Shown: piece by piece, positions 15,942 through 24,082 of the stretch | Layout: every line of letters begins with the position of its first letter | How positions within the stretch are numbered: the first letter of the stretch is position 1 | Source of the DNA: Kiritimatiellaeota bacterium B1221 | GTDB taxonomy: Bacteria > Verrucomicrobiota > Kiritimatiellia > SS1-B-03-39 > UBA6053 | Assembly: GCA_029269125.1 (NCBI GenBank) | Contig: JARHXX010000011.1 | Location: 64,001 to 112,026 of the forward strand | Reading direction: 5' to 3' | DNA: 48,026 bases | The notes under the pieces: generated by a model | Database searches by the model: none | What the model saw: only the letters and a program-made list of their open reading frames with translations | What the model was told of the DNA's origin: nothing | Position numbers and translations under genes: made by a program

Positions 15942-16759
15942 AAAGATTACTCTTGCTCCTCGGCATAACCGCGACGCTCAGCGCCTGCGTTAGCCCGCAA
16001 AAAATTCCTCCGGTATCACCCACACCGGCCGACGAAGCTTTCGTTTGGCATGACCTCGCAAGTCACACACCTGAAAGCAGCAAACAGTTTTACAGCGATC
16101 TTTTCGGTTGGGACTTTAAAAAAATCGATGCCAGTTACAGCTTAATTCTCGATGGTAAAATCCGTGTGGGCGGCCTCATCCATTCGGATGAAACAAATCC
16201 CGGTCAACAAAGCTCCGTCTGGCTCTGCACGGTGGAAGTCACGGATATTCATCAAACTGTTGAGAAAATCAAAGCACATGGCGGAGAAATCCTTCGAGAA
16301 CCCGAGCTCATCCCCGACCGGGGCACCCTCGCGCTCTTTGCCGATCCCAACGGGGCAATTCTGGCATTGCTGGAAAATCCTCTTCAACAACAGGCGGGAG
16401 ATCCAACCAACTGGATCTGGCATGAGCTTGTCACTGAAGATGCAAAATCCGCATCCGCATGGTATGCGGATGTGTTTGAGATGACGGCGGAAAAATCTGA
16501 GGATGGTAAACGCTTCATCCTCACACACGAGAGCAAAACCATTGCCTCTGTTTCAGAAAATCCATTTGAGGAAACCCGCAATCAATGGATTCCCGTGCTT
16601 GCAGTCGAAAATTTTGCCGAAGCCTTGGCAAAAGTAGAAAGCCGGGGAGGGAAACTCCTGTTACCTCCATCAGAGAAACTCCAGCAAGGCAAGCTGGCAC
16701 TGATCCTTGATCCCAGTGAAGCCCCCATCGTGATTCAGAATAAAGGAGCGGCACAATGA
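15938..16759 (+). CDS. Lipoprotein with two VOC (glyoxalase-like) domains
   Basis: The protein is 273 residues. The signal peptide ends at a lipobox (LLGITATLSAC, C near residue 17). Two similar vicinal-oxygen-chelate modules follow: AFVWHDLASHTPESSKQFYS...LFGWDFKKID (about 35-60), and NWIWHELVTEDAKSASAWYADVF (about 155-180). Both have the late GTLALFADPNGA or GKLALILDPSEAP strand. VOC domains of this kind resemble the mycobacterial CFP30B family; a lipid-anchored version is unusual because most are cytoplasmic. The ligand is not predictable. It shares ATGA overlaps with the genes on both sides. Confidence 0.85.
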   Translation: MKRLLLLLGITATLSACVSPQKIPPVSPTPADEAFVWHDLASHTPESSKQFYSDLFGWDFKKIDASYSLILDGKIRVGGLIHSDETNPGQQSSVWLCTVEVTDIHQTVEKIKAHGGEILREPELIPDRGTLALFADPNGAILALLENPLQQQAGDPTNWIWHELVTEDAKSASAWYADVFEMTAEKSEDGKRFILTHESKTIASVSENPFEETRNQWIPVLAVENFAEALAKVESRGGKLLLPPSEKLQQGKLALILDPSEAPIVIQNKGAAQ

Positions 16760-16923
16760 AAAAATCAAGACTCATCAAATGGCTGATACTCGCCGCCTTC
16801 TTAACCTTGGGTAGCGCCTGTACTCTCACCCCGCATGCAAATGTGGGTTTAAACATGGATTACTACGGTGGAAGCTTTCACGTTCGTCCCACCGCGGAAG
16901 TCGGTGTATCCGGACGACCTTAA
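16756..16923 (+). CDS. Small lipoprotein, 55 residues
   Basis: This short frame begins in the ATGA overlap with the VOC lipoprotein gene and ends with TAA at 16921-16923. It has a textbook lipoprotein signal: MKKSRLIKWLILAAF followed by LTLGSAC, with the lipobox cysteine at residue 22. The mature peptide is only 34 residues (TLTPHANVGLNMDYYGG and the end TAEVGVSGRP). Coupling, signal and the terminator 26 bases downstream support a real gene. The function is unknown. Confidence 0.7.
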   Translation: MKKSRLIKWLILAAFLTLGSACTLTPHANVGLNMDYYGGSFHVRPTAEVGVSGRP

Positions 16924-16948
16924 CTCCCGCGCCAACTTAAAAATTCAA

Positions 16949-16983
16949 AACGCTCTGAAGCCAATCTTCAGAGCGTTTTTTTA
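16949..16983 (+). terminator. Rho-independent terminator, bidirectional
   Basis: AACGCTCTGAAG pairs perfectly with CTTCAGAGCGTT around a CCAAT loop, followed by a run of seven Ts starting within the stem end. A-rich sequence precedes the stem, so it can also stop minus-strand transcription from queG. It closes the three-gene plus operon. Confidence 0.95.
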
Positions 16984-17003
16984 GTCGCCCTGCTAGAGGG
17001 ACT

Positions 17004-18080
17004 TTAATTATCATTCAACCTGGACAGTCCCCACCGCGCATGCTCCGCAATCAGTGATTCAGGATCTTGCGCTAATTTTTCCAAGGGTGCCTGCGCATCC
17101 GGATGCCGGCTGTTTCCCAGCGCAACGGCGACATTTCGCAACATCCCTCTCCGCTTCGTCCGCATAACCGGCGTCCCTGCAAAGCGAGCCAAAAAACCCT
17201 CATCATCCAATTCCGCCAATTCATCTAATCGGGGCGCCATACGATCCGGTTCCGCAACCAACCATGGCGCTTTCCCCGAATGGCTAAACCGCTTCACCCA
17301 AGGGCAAACTTCCTGACAAACATCGCAGCCAAAAATCCAATTCCCGAATTTAGGACGAAGTGCGTCCGGGATTGCGTTCCGGTTTTCAATGGTCTGATAA
17401 GATATGCACAGGCGGCTGTTTAAAATATACTCTGCGGGAAAAGCATGGGTGGGACAGGCATTCAAACAACGTCGACAATTCCCGCAGTCCGAAGCTTTTC
17501 CGGCCGGAGAAAGTATTTTCTCACCACTTCCGGGGGTGGGAGCGTCCGCTTTCAATTTGCAGGAGAGTAAAAGGCCTCCCAAAAACATCATCGATCCCCA
17601 TTCAGGATGAATCAACAATGTGTTCCTGCCAATAAACCCCAAACCCGCAGCCAAAGCCGCATCGTGTTCCAGCATCGGGCGCGCATCATTAAAATACACA
17701 GATTTCACTCCTCTGGGCCCATGTTCAGCGATCCAGGCTGCCAGCCGGTCCAGTCGCTTCCGAATCACTTTATGGTAATCACGCCCCCAGGCATAACGGG
17801 CAATCCGTCCACGCATCGGATCATTCCAAACTTTGGAATCCGGTTTTTGCGTAGCGTACGAAACCGCGAGCACCAGCATACTCTCCGCTTCAGGTTGCCA
17901 GATGGCCGGATCAATTCGGGTCTCCACATTTCGGGCGATCCAGTCCATGTCCGCATTATGCCCCTCCTTTAACCAAGCACGATACGCTGCCGCATGCCGG
18001 GCAGGCTGCACATCCGCAATTCCCGCAAGGTCGAATCCTAATTCACAAGCGGCCTGCTTGAGCTCCTGCTCAAAGCTCAA
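17004..18080 (-). CDS. queG: Epoxyqueuosine reductase
   Basis: QueG is the cobalamin-dependent iron-sulfur enzyme that reduces epoxyqueuosine to queuosine in the wobble position of tRNAs with GUN anticodons. It has 358 residues with an N-terminal substrate and cobalamin region (ELGFDLAGIADVQPARH, RIARYAWGRDYHKVIRKRL, VYFNDARPMLEHDAALAAGLG). Two 4Fe-4S binding motifs follow, CGNCRRCLNACPTHAFP and CDVCQEVCPW. A C-terminal HEAT-like tail is present (GMLRNVAVALGN, EHARWGLSRL), as in full-length QueG. The start codon is TTG, overlapping the TGA stop of the upstream gene (TTGA), so translation is coupled. Upstream frames offer no ATG that fits. Confidence 0.95.
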   Translation of the reverse strand: MSFEQELKQAACELGFDLAGIADVQPARHAAAYRAWLKEGHNADMDWIARNVETRIDPAIWQPEAESMLVLAVSYATQKPDSKVWNDPMRGRIARYAWGRDYHKVIRKRLDRLAAWIAEHGPRGVKSVYFNDARPMLEHDAALAAGLGFIGRNTLLIHPEWGSMMFLGGLLLSCKLKADAPTPGSGEKILSPAGKASDCGNCRRCLNACPTHAFPAEYILNSRLCISYQTIENRNAIPDALRPKFGNWIFGCDVCQEVCPWVKRFSHSGKAPWLVAEPDRMAPRLDELAELDDEGFLARFAGTPVMRTKRRGMLRNVAVALGNSRHPDAQAPLEKLAQDPESLIAEHARWGLSRLNDN

Positions 18081-19531
18081 AAGCCATTCCCGATATTAGG
18101 GTGTATCTGCTGCCTCCGAATGTTTCGATCATGCCGTTGACGCATTTCCTGTATTTGCAGCATCGTTTTCTCAACCAAATCCACAGTCCCCATAAGAACT
18201 TCGCCGGTTAAGACCGCGCTCACATTTACCCCCTGATCTTTTTCCGAAATCTCAACGGTCTCCACCAGCGACAACATCGGCCTGATCCACTCTTCGTTTT
18301 CCTTTTCAAACAATGTAATGATCCTGGCCTTTTCATCTTGAGCATATTTTTCGAAAGCAACTGCGGTTTCAGTATCCTCGGCAGTGAGACCCAAAGACAT
18401 CTTTAGCGAAGCACCGGCGGTTTCAATTTGGAACTGTCCCTTCCGCACCACCGAAAAATCTTCAAGGTTGCGCATCATCTCCTCAGTAAATTCTCCAGCC
18501 CCCCGGATAAGGGAAGATTCGGCAAGCTGCATATAATCGGCCAAGAGTTCTTTCGAAAATCGGGGGGAGCCCCCTCCATTCATCACCGCTTCAAACTCAT
18601 CCAGAGCGACAGAATCATTCCTGCCAAACCCTAATTGAAATAAGAGGATGCCGTTGTCGGAAAGCACAATCGTCAGTTCTCTACGGGCATACAGCGATAA
18701 GGAACCTTTTTCTTCTATGAGCTTATACCGGCTATTTTTCAGCAAGGCTTCAAATCTTTCAACATCATAGTCCGCGTCTACCCGCACCAGCACTTTCCCC
18801 TGATCCTGCGTAAACACCCCTTCATTAAATCCGAAACTGATGCGGTGAACTTTTATATCCCCGGTTTTAGCCAACAGCTCCATAAGTTGGGTTTGAATTC
18901 CCCGCGAAGCATAAATACGCTTGAGCACTTCCGACTCTCCCTTCCAGGGTTGCGCCTGCACAATCACCCGGGTATCCGCAGGAAAACCGGCAATCGCCTC
19001 CTCCGTCGGGGATAAGATCCTTTCGTCTGACGACTTTACCAAAAATTTTTGGGCGCTGGCTTTCAAATCACTTCCCGGACTTTCCGCAATTTTCTGAACG
19101 ACCCTTTTGGCTTCGGGATCTTCCATCCGGGCCAGGCTGTAGAGTGCAATCCACTCTTCCTCGGGGTTTCGCTCCTGTATCTTACTTTCAATTTTTTGTA
19201 ACAAATCCTTCGCCCGACGTGCCACTTCAGGATCCCGTGACAGACTTGCAGCTTGCAATGAACGCTGCGCCGCCTCCCCCATCCCGGCCAGCGCTAGAGA
19301 TGCCGCCTCGCGTTCAGCATACGTGTCGGCCCCCAACTTTTCTATCGTTTGCTGAATGAACACTTGGTCGATTTCTGCCGGCTCCTCCCCCAAAAAATCA
19401 GACAAAGCCTCCACCTCATAGGCCACGCCCCTGCTCTCCCAGTAATTCTCCGGATTCACATATCCAGACAACGAATTCTCTCCACCAAAAAAAAGAGCTA
19501 ATAAAATTAACGGACTCAAAAAGCTCATCAT
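18077..19531 (-). CDS. Exported HEAT-like protein of unknown function
   Basis: The 484-residue protein has a short signal peptide (MMSFLSPLILLALFFGG). Residues about 55-170 look like HEAT/armadillo repeats: QQTIEKLGADTYAEREAASL, ALAGMGEAAQRSLQAA, EVARRAKDLLQKIES and ALYSLARMEDPEAKRVVQKI. From about 175 the sequence changes to an alpha/beta domain (RVIVQAQPWKGE, ISFGFNEGV, KVLVRVDADYDVERFEALLKN, LTIVLSDNGILLFQLGF) and ends in a helical part. The first half resembles exported HEAT modules seen in PVC bacteria. The rest is not recognised. It ends in a TTGA overlap with queG and follows the laminin-G-like gene by 23 bases. Confidence 0.8.
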   Translation of the reverse strand: MMSFLSPLILLALFFGGENSLSGYVNPENYWESRGVAYEVEALSDFLGEEPAEIDQVFIQQTIEKLGADTYAEREAASLALAGMGEAAQRSLQAASLSRDPEVARRAKDLLQKIESKIQERNPEEEWIALYSLARMEDPEAKRVVQKIAESPGSDLKASAQKFLVKSSDERILSPTEEAIAGFPADTRVIVQAQPWKGESEVLKRIYASRGIQTQLMELLAKTGDIKVHRISFGFNEGVFTQDQGKVLVRVDADYDVERFEALLKNSRYKLIEEKGSLSLYARRELTIVLSDNGILLFQLGFGRNDSVALDEFEAVMNGGGSPRFSKELLADYMQLAESSLIRGAGEFTEEMMRNLEDFSVVRKGQFQIETAGASLKMSLGLTAEDTETAVAFEKYAQDEKARIITLFEKENEEWIRPMLSLVETVEISEKDQGVNVSAVLTGEVLMGTVDLVEKTMLQIQEMRQRHDRNIRRQQIHPNIGNGF

Positions 19532-19554
19532 ACCTTCACCTCATTCTCCTCAGG

Positions 19555-20970
19555 TTACCAACCTTCTTCTTCCACATGATGGCGGTCATCATAAGGATTC
19601 AGCTTCATTTCCATAAAGTACTTTTTCAACAGCGAAATTTCTCCGGTTGCTTCAGATGAACCGGTAAATGCACGATGATCCAGGCCGGTCAATTGAAGGG
19701 TCATCCGTTCTTTATTGGGAAGAAAGATTTCCACATCCCCAGCCTGTAAACGGGGTTCAGCCCGGGTTTCCCTGGAAAAGGAAACCTCAGACACCCGGTC
19801 TAAAGGCACCTGGAAAACTGCAAAATCATTTTTGAAATATAGAATATCCGCTTCAATTTTTTCCAACTTTCCAGCAAATATATCCCCATTCAATGTAATC
19901 AACTGGTCCATTACATTAGGTTTTTCAGTTTGATCCAAATCAAACTCGCCATCCCATTCACGTACACTGATTCGTGAAACCTTCACCGGGGTGTTCGCCA
20001 TTCCGCCAAAGATGATGGCATCCCCTTTGATGACCCCATCAAAAGTATCATTCCATCGGGCAACGATTTTACCATTAAACAGCACCAATATTTCTTTCGC
20101 TTCCCGGTTCAAGAGCAAGCGGACATCCAATTTCCCGTCCTTCATCTCTTCTCGTACTTGCGCGTTTCCCAAATCATTCCGGCCGATCTTATTATAATTC
20201 CGGTAGCAACGGAGATAACTGTTTTGAATAGCCAGGGTATAACAATTCTGATTCACATTCTTCGGATCCCTTCCCCAAAATCCTACCTGTAAATTGATGT
20301 TTCCCCGCCACTCCACACTAAAATCAAAAGAAATTTTATCCGGCAGGTCATCCAACATCATTCCGGCAATCTGATTATGATTGTTGCTGTACATGGCGTT
20401 ATTTTTCAATTCCCATTGACCGTTCCCATTATTATTTTGCTCCCACTCCTCCATCGAATTGGGCCCACTGTAAATTGCATTGCTTCCTGCAATCGGACGA
20501 ATGGCATGGATCATCTCAGCGCGCAAATTGACTTTTCCGGTCAAAGGGGATTCAATCACCAGCGTTTCAGTATCCATTCGAATAATCCGGCCACGGTATT
20601 GATCTCCATTGGTCAATTCAATCCGTGCCAAGCTCATTAAATCATCCACATTCGCCGAGTCGGCTTTAAACTGAATCAGCTTTACATTTTCCAATGCATA
20701 CACGGTTTCCGCTTTTGCATCCGGATGCTTCCAAACCAATCCGGACTCGGCACCGATCTCCTGCAATGCGCCACTCAAACGATCTCCATTCAAAAAGTGA
20801 AGCAGGTCTACTTCCGGACCATTGACCTCCGGAACACTATGATCCACCGCATCCGGAGCTGCGACGTCTGCGGCTTCCTCCACCACATCAGGCTCCACAA
20901 GCTCAATTTGAATTTGTGCCTGCAAAAACAGCGGGAGACCACACACCAGGAGATAACAAAAGTTCTTCAT
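19555..20970 (-). CDS. Exported LamG-like protein with NGD beta modules
   Basis: The 471-residue protein has a signal peptide (MKNFCYLLVCGLPLFLQAQ). It contains short modules of similar pattern that start with a polar turn and a strand pair. Two precede the central domain: LHFLNGDRLSGALQEIGAE and LTNGDQYRGRIIRMDTET. Two follow it: ITLNGDIFAGKLEKIEAD and LPNKERMTLQLTGLD. The centre (about 170-345) resembles a laminin-G/DUF1080 jelly roll: QWELKNNAMYSNNHNQIAG, KISFDFSVEWRGNINLQ, LRCYRNYNKIGRNDLG and LLLNREAKEILVLFNGKIV. It is probably a periplasmic or surface binding protein. I recognise no exact family. Neighbouring genes are also exported. Confidence 0.8.
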   Translation of the reverse strand: MKNFCYLLVCGLPLFLQAQIQIELVEPDVVEEAADVAAPDAVDHSVPEVNGPEVDLLHFLNGDRLSGALQEIGAESGLVWKHPDAKAETVYALENVKLIQFKADSANVDDLMSLARIELTNGDQYRGRIIRMDTETLVIESPLTGKVNLRAEMIHAIRPIAGSNAIYSGPNSMEEWEQNNNGNGQWELKNNAMYSNNHNQIAGMMLDDLPDKISFDFSVEWRGNINLQVGFWGRDPKNVNQNCYTLAIQNSYLRCYRNYNKIGRNDLGNAQVREEMKDGKLDVRLLLNREAKEILVLFNGKIVARWNDTFDGVIKGDAIIFGGMANTPVKVSRISVREWDGEFDLDQTEKPNVMDQLITLNGDIFAGKLEKIEADILYFKNDFAVFQVPLDRVSEVSFSRETRAEPRLQAGDVEIFLPNKERMTLQLTGLDHRAFTGSSEATGEISLLKKYFMEMKLNPYDDRHHVEEEGW

Positions 20971-21018
20971 ATTCAGATTTCCATTCAGAGGTTCAAAAGC
21001 GATTGCTCAAATATACGT

Positions 21019-21963
21019 TCAGCGGACGATAAAGATCTGTTGACGGGTCTCGCCATCATTTTCCACATCCAACACCACCGCACTCATGCGGGATTTCATA
21101 AATTCACGCACCAAATACTCCGCCCGTACCTGGGTTTTCATTTCCATGGAATTCACCTTCCGAATTATATCCCCGTCCCCCAGGCCCATATCCGAAAAGA
21201 AATCCTGTTCCCCTTTCATCTTGATTTTAAAACCGGGTACGTCCCCGTCCTTTTTTGCCTGCTGGTCAAAGGAACGGTAAAGCTGTATCGCACGCACGGG
21301 ATCGCCCATAATTTCCTCCGCATATCCAAAAACTTCTTCCCGGTCGATCACCCACTTATTTTCCCCCACTTTTTTTCCGAAACGCGTGGTTTCCAACGCA
21401 GGCAAATCTTCAAAGCGAACCGGAGCATCAACCCTGGGTTCCTCTTTCTGAACCGGAGCCGTTGCCATTTCACCACTGAGCGCCAATACAAAATTTTGAT
21501 CCCCCCGCTTTAAAGTAATTTGGTTCATCGCCACATGCTCCACAGAAAAAGGGCCCAGGGTGTCACCCTGCCGAAGCAAATGCTGCTTGTTGCTGCGGAG
21601 ATCATCCACCAGCGCCAACGAACTCGCCGCCGGCAACTCATGCACCGAATCGCCCTCCGCCTCATATGTCTGAAAAGTGCCGGACAGGGTATAATTGTCA
21701 ATCTCTCTCGTGAACTCTAAACTTTCGGCATCCCCCCAGATTTCTTCACCCGGTATCTCCAGCGCCCATGCGGAAGCCACCCGGGCCCTTTCACTTGCAG
21801 GAGGTATTTGCAGCGTATTTTGACGCTTAATAGACAGAGTCAAAAACAAAAACGAGCCGATCACTATCAGCATTAATAGGGATAAACTTCCGAAAATCAG
21901 GCCTTGTGCATCACGAATTCGCATAAGGAGCATCTTCTTTATATTTCGCCATGAATCAAGCAC
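21019..21963 (-). CDS. GspC-like HR-PDZ inner-membrane protein
   Basis: The 314-residue protein has one N-terminal transmembrane segment (LIFGSLSLLMLIVIGSFLFL). A periplasmic beta domain follows that resembles the homology region of GspC/PilP (YTLSGTFQTYEAEGDSVHEL, LRQGDTLGPFSVEHVAMN, ITLKRGDQNFVLAL). The C-terminal domain is PDZ-like (GFKIKMKGEQDFFSDMGLGD, GDIIRKVNSMEMKTQ, YLVREFMKSR). This order matches GspC, the link between inner-membrane and secretin parts of type II secretion. The match is by architecture only, so the label is tentative. Starts at 21963, 21933 and 21924 are possible. It opens a minus-strand run of envelope genes; no other gsp gene is adjacent. Confidence 0.65.
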   Translation of the reverse strand: MLDSWRNIKKMLLMRIRDAQGLIFGSLSLLMLIVIGSFLFLTLSIKRQNTLQIPPASERARVASAWALEIPGEEIWGDAESLEFTREIDNYTLSGTFQTYEAEGDSVHELPAASSLALVDDLRSNKQHLLRQGDTLGPFSVEHVAMNQITLKRGDQNFVLALSGEMATAPVQKEEPRVDAPVRFEDLPALETTRFGKKVGENKWVIDREEVFGYAEEIMGDPVRAIQLYRSFDQQAKKDGDVPGFKIKMKGEQDFFSDMGLGDGDIIRKVNSMEMKTQVRAEYLVREFMKSRMSAVVLDVENDGETRQQIFIVR

Positions 21964-22022
21964 CGATTCGTTTTCAGTTCGGGAGTTGACGCCAAATACG
22001 CTTTAAGCTAACGTTTGATAAA

Positions 22023-23249
22023 ATGAAACGTCCCAATATTCTCTTTCTATTTACCGACCAACAGCGTTTTGACACCATACAGGCACTCGGAAGCTCCTTT
22101 CACGCCTCCACCCCTCACATGGATGAACTGATCAAAGCAGGCATCGTATTTGAAAACTGCTTCTGCACCGCCCCCATTTGCTCACCTTCCCGCTCCACCC
22201 TGGTCACCGGTCTTATGCCCTCCGAAGCCGGAATGCCGGGCAACTTATATGCCCCCAGCGCCCCCCTTTCGCCGGCCATTCGTGGTACCGGACATCAATT
22301 GCGGGCGGGCGGATATCAAACTGTCTACCACGGCAAGTGGCATCTCGGAGGCGATATTCATAGCCACGGATTTGAGATCGCCGAAGAATCTTCCCACGAC
22401 GAAAGCACCCGTCTGTTGGCCTCCCGCTTTTGGCGGGACCGGGACTGGATGGAGCACGACCGCCCCTTCTTCCATATGGTCTCTTTCCTCAATCCCCACG
22501 ATCTCTATTTCTACGATCCGGATAAAGCCAGCTACCGCAAACGCCCCTGGAAAAATTTGGCACGTCCCCCTGAGGACTATCCTCCGGCCAGCAAATCCAA
22601 ACGCGTCGACTGGCCCGAACAGCGCTGGGGCGCCATGACCGAATTCTACGAACAACTCATCGAGCGGGTGGACGGAGAAATCGGAGAACTGCTCAATGAC
22701 TTTTTGTGCAGCGGATTCTACAACGATTCCTGGATTATCTTTGCCGCCGACCACGGAGACATGTGCGGGGAACAAAATATCCCCTTCAAAGGCTCCTTTA
22801 TGTACGAAGGCGTGGTCAACGTGCCCCTGATCATCATCCCTCCCCAAACAAGATTTCTCGGGGAAGACCGGGCCAACTCATTTACACACAACCTCAAACC
22901 CGGAAAACGGGATCAGCTTTGCAGCCTCATCGATATCCCCCCCACTATTCTGGATATTGCCGGACTGGAAAAACCGGAGCATTGGCCGGGAAAAAGTTTA
23001 TTGCCTCTAGTCAAAGATGCCTCCGCTCCCGCCCCCCACGAAACCGTTTTTGCCGAGTGGACCCAACCGGAAATCCGCATGGCCCGCAGCCAAGATTGGA
23101 AATATGTGTGGTACGAAGACGGAGCCGAAGAACTCTTTCACCTGGCCCAGGACCCCCACGAAACCCGGAACCTCGCCGGCAACCCCGCCTGCGCCGAAAC
23201 CAAATCCAACCTCAAATCGCAAATCGATTTCAGCAAGCTGGCCGGTTGA
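22023..23249 (+). CDS. Sulfatase of the formylglycine (type I) family, no signal peptide
   Basis: The 408-residue protein starts directly with the sulfatase core: RPNILFLFTDQQRFDTIQAL, with metal ligand D12. The modification signature CSPSR is at residues 53-57, where C53 would become formylglycine. Also seen are YHGKWHLGG (lysine and histidine of the active site), SFLNPHDLYFY, FAADHGDMCGEQ (metal-binding DH pair) and a C-terminal FAEWTQPEIRMARSQDWKYVW. It would hydrolyse a sulfate ester; the choline-sulfatase or polysaccharide group cannot be decided. Most bacterial sulfatases are exported; this one shows no signal sequence, which suggests a cytoplasmic role on imported substrates. It is divergent from the GspC-like gene. 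Confidence 0.92.
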   Translation: MKRPNILFLFTDQQRFDTIQALGSSFHASTPHMDELIKAGIVFENCFCTAPICSPSRSTLVTGLMPSEAGMPGNLYAPSAPLSPAIRGTGHQLRAGGYQTVYHGKWHLGGDIHSHGFEIAEESSHDESTRLLASRFWRDRDWMEHDRPFFHMVSFLNPHDLYFYDPDKASYRKRPWKNLARPPEDYPPASKSKRVDWPEQRWGAMTEFYEQLIERVDGEIGELLNDFLCSGFYNDSWIIFAADHGDMCGEQNIPFKGSFMYEGVVNVPLIIIPPQTRFLGEDRANSFTHNLKPGKRDQLCSLIDIPPTILDIAGLEKPEHWPGKSLLPLVKDASAPAPHETVFAEWTQPEIRMARSQDWKYVWYEDGAEELFHLAQDPHETRNLAGNPACAETKSNLKSQIDFSKLAG

Positions 23250-23607
23250 TGAAAGATGAGTGATGCTTGAACCGGGCAGACGCCACAACAAATGCCAACG
23301 GTCTGGACAGAAAGATAGCTCCCCAAATTATACTGAAAGGATATTCCCGCATCCACTCGTCCTTCATCAAAATGAACATAAAGTACATGAGCAGTAATAA
23401 GGAGGCTGCAGCCCCCAAAGGCCTGCATTTGAGATACAGACATGAAGGTATTACCAAAGCAACTCCGATGACCGCTAAGACTCCCGCGAACAGCAACTGG
23501 TGAAATCCAAACGCCAATGCCCATGCGTTCAACAGTAGGAATGTACCTGCGCAAGTCGCAACGCACTCAAGCGTGTAAGATAGTATCTTCAATCTTTCAT
23601 CTTTCAT
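23230..23607 (-). CDS. Small integral membrane protein of unknown function
   Basis: The 125-residue protein has about four hydrophobic segments: YTLECVATCAGTFLLLNAWA, FAGVLAVIGVALVIPSCLY, AAASLLLLMYFMFILM and FSIIWGAIFLSRPLAFVVAS. It has no recognised domain. The ATG at 23607 sits inside a tandem heptamer array; only this ATG of the array is in frame. The 3' end overlaps the end of the sulfatase gene by 20 bases on the opposite strand. The hydrophobic layout and lack of internal stops support a real gene, but confidence is moderate. Confidence 0.55.
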   Translation of the reverse strand: MKDERLKILSYTLECVATCAGTFLLLNAWALAFGFHQLLFAGVLAVIGVALVIPSCLYLKCRPLGAAASLLLLMYFMFILMKDEWMREYPFSIIWGAIFLSRPLAFVVASARFKHHSSFINRPAC

Positions 23608-23620
23608 CTTTCATCTTTCA
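23593..23620. repeat. Tandem heptamer repeat (CTTTCAT)n
   Basis: Three complete CTTTCAT units and a partial fourth stand in tandem. On the minus strand they read GATGAAA and include the start codon of the small membrane protein. A similar motif GATGAAAGATGAG occurs at 23248-23260 in the opposite orientation, so the 0.37-kb segment is bounded by inverted copies. Confidence 0.85.
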
Positions 23621-23756
23621 CTAAAAATTTATTTAAAAATCAGATCTTTAAACCCATCGAGTCGTTCATGAAAGACAACGAGCATGTAGTGCCGTAACCC
23701 TCCCGAAGGGAGTGGCACATTGAACCAGTGCGGCAATATATTCTTACCACAGGTTC

Positions 23757-23799
23757 TATTTCTCATTTCATGATTCATTGCATCATGAAATGAGAAATA
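23757..23799. repeat. Long perfect AT-rich hairpin
   Basis: Two perfectly complementary 18-base arms (23757-23774 and 23782-23799; the right arm contains ATCATGAAATGAGAAA) enclose a 7-base TCATTGC loop. No T-run follows, so it is not a simple terminator. Confidence 0.85.
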
Positions 23800-23923
23800 A
23801 ATTTGCAATGCCCGAAGGGCGCGCATTCCGTAATGGATGAATTCTATCATTTTATCTATTGTAACACACGACCTCTCATAACAAAACCTTTCTACCAGGG
23901 CCGTAGGTCCTATCAAATTTCAG

Positions 23924-24082
23924 CCCAGCCTCCGCTTGCGGGGGCTGGGTCGTCAGGCTTTCACAAAACGCGGACTGAAGGTCCGCTCGAAATCTCCTGG
24001 GTATGAAAGGCTCTTCGTGCAGACTTACAGCCTGCTTAAATCATTTCACACCTATTCCCAGTCCCCGCAAGCGGGGACCGGG
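23924..24082. repeat. Inverted pair of related 26-base GC hairpins
   Basis: The first copy (23924-23949) has arms CCCAGCCTCCGC and GCGGGGGCTGGG around TT. The second (24057-24082) has arms CCCAGTCCCCGC and GCGGGGACCGGG around AA. The reverse complement of the second resembles the first, so the pair is arranged head to head, like a BIME, with about 107 bases between. Confidence 0.7.

Noticed and set aside
23593..23620. Phase-variable start codon by heptamer slippage
   Set aside because: Each unit contains ATG; losing or gaining a unit restores an in-frame ATG at the same place, so slippage would not switch the gene off.
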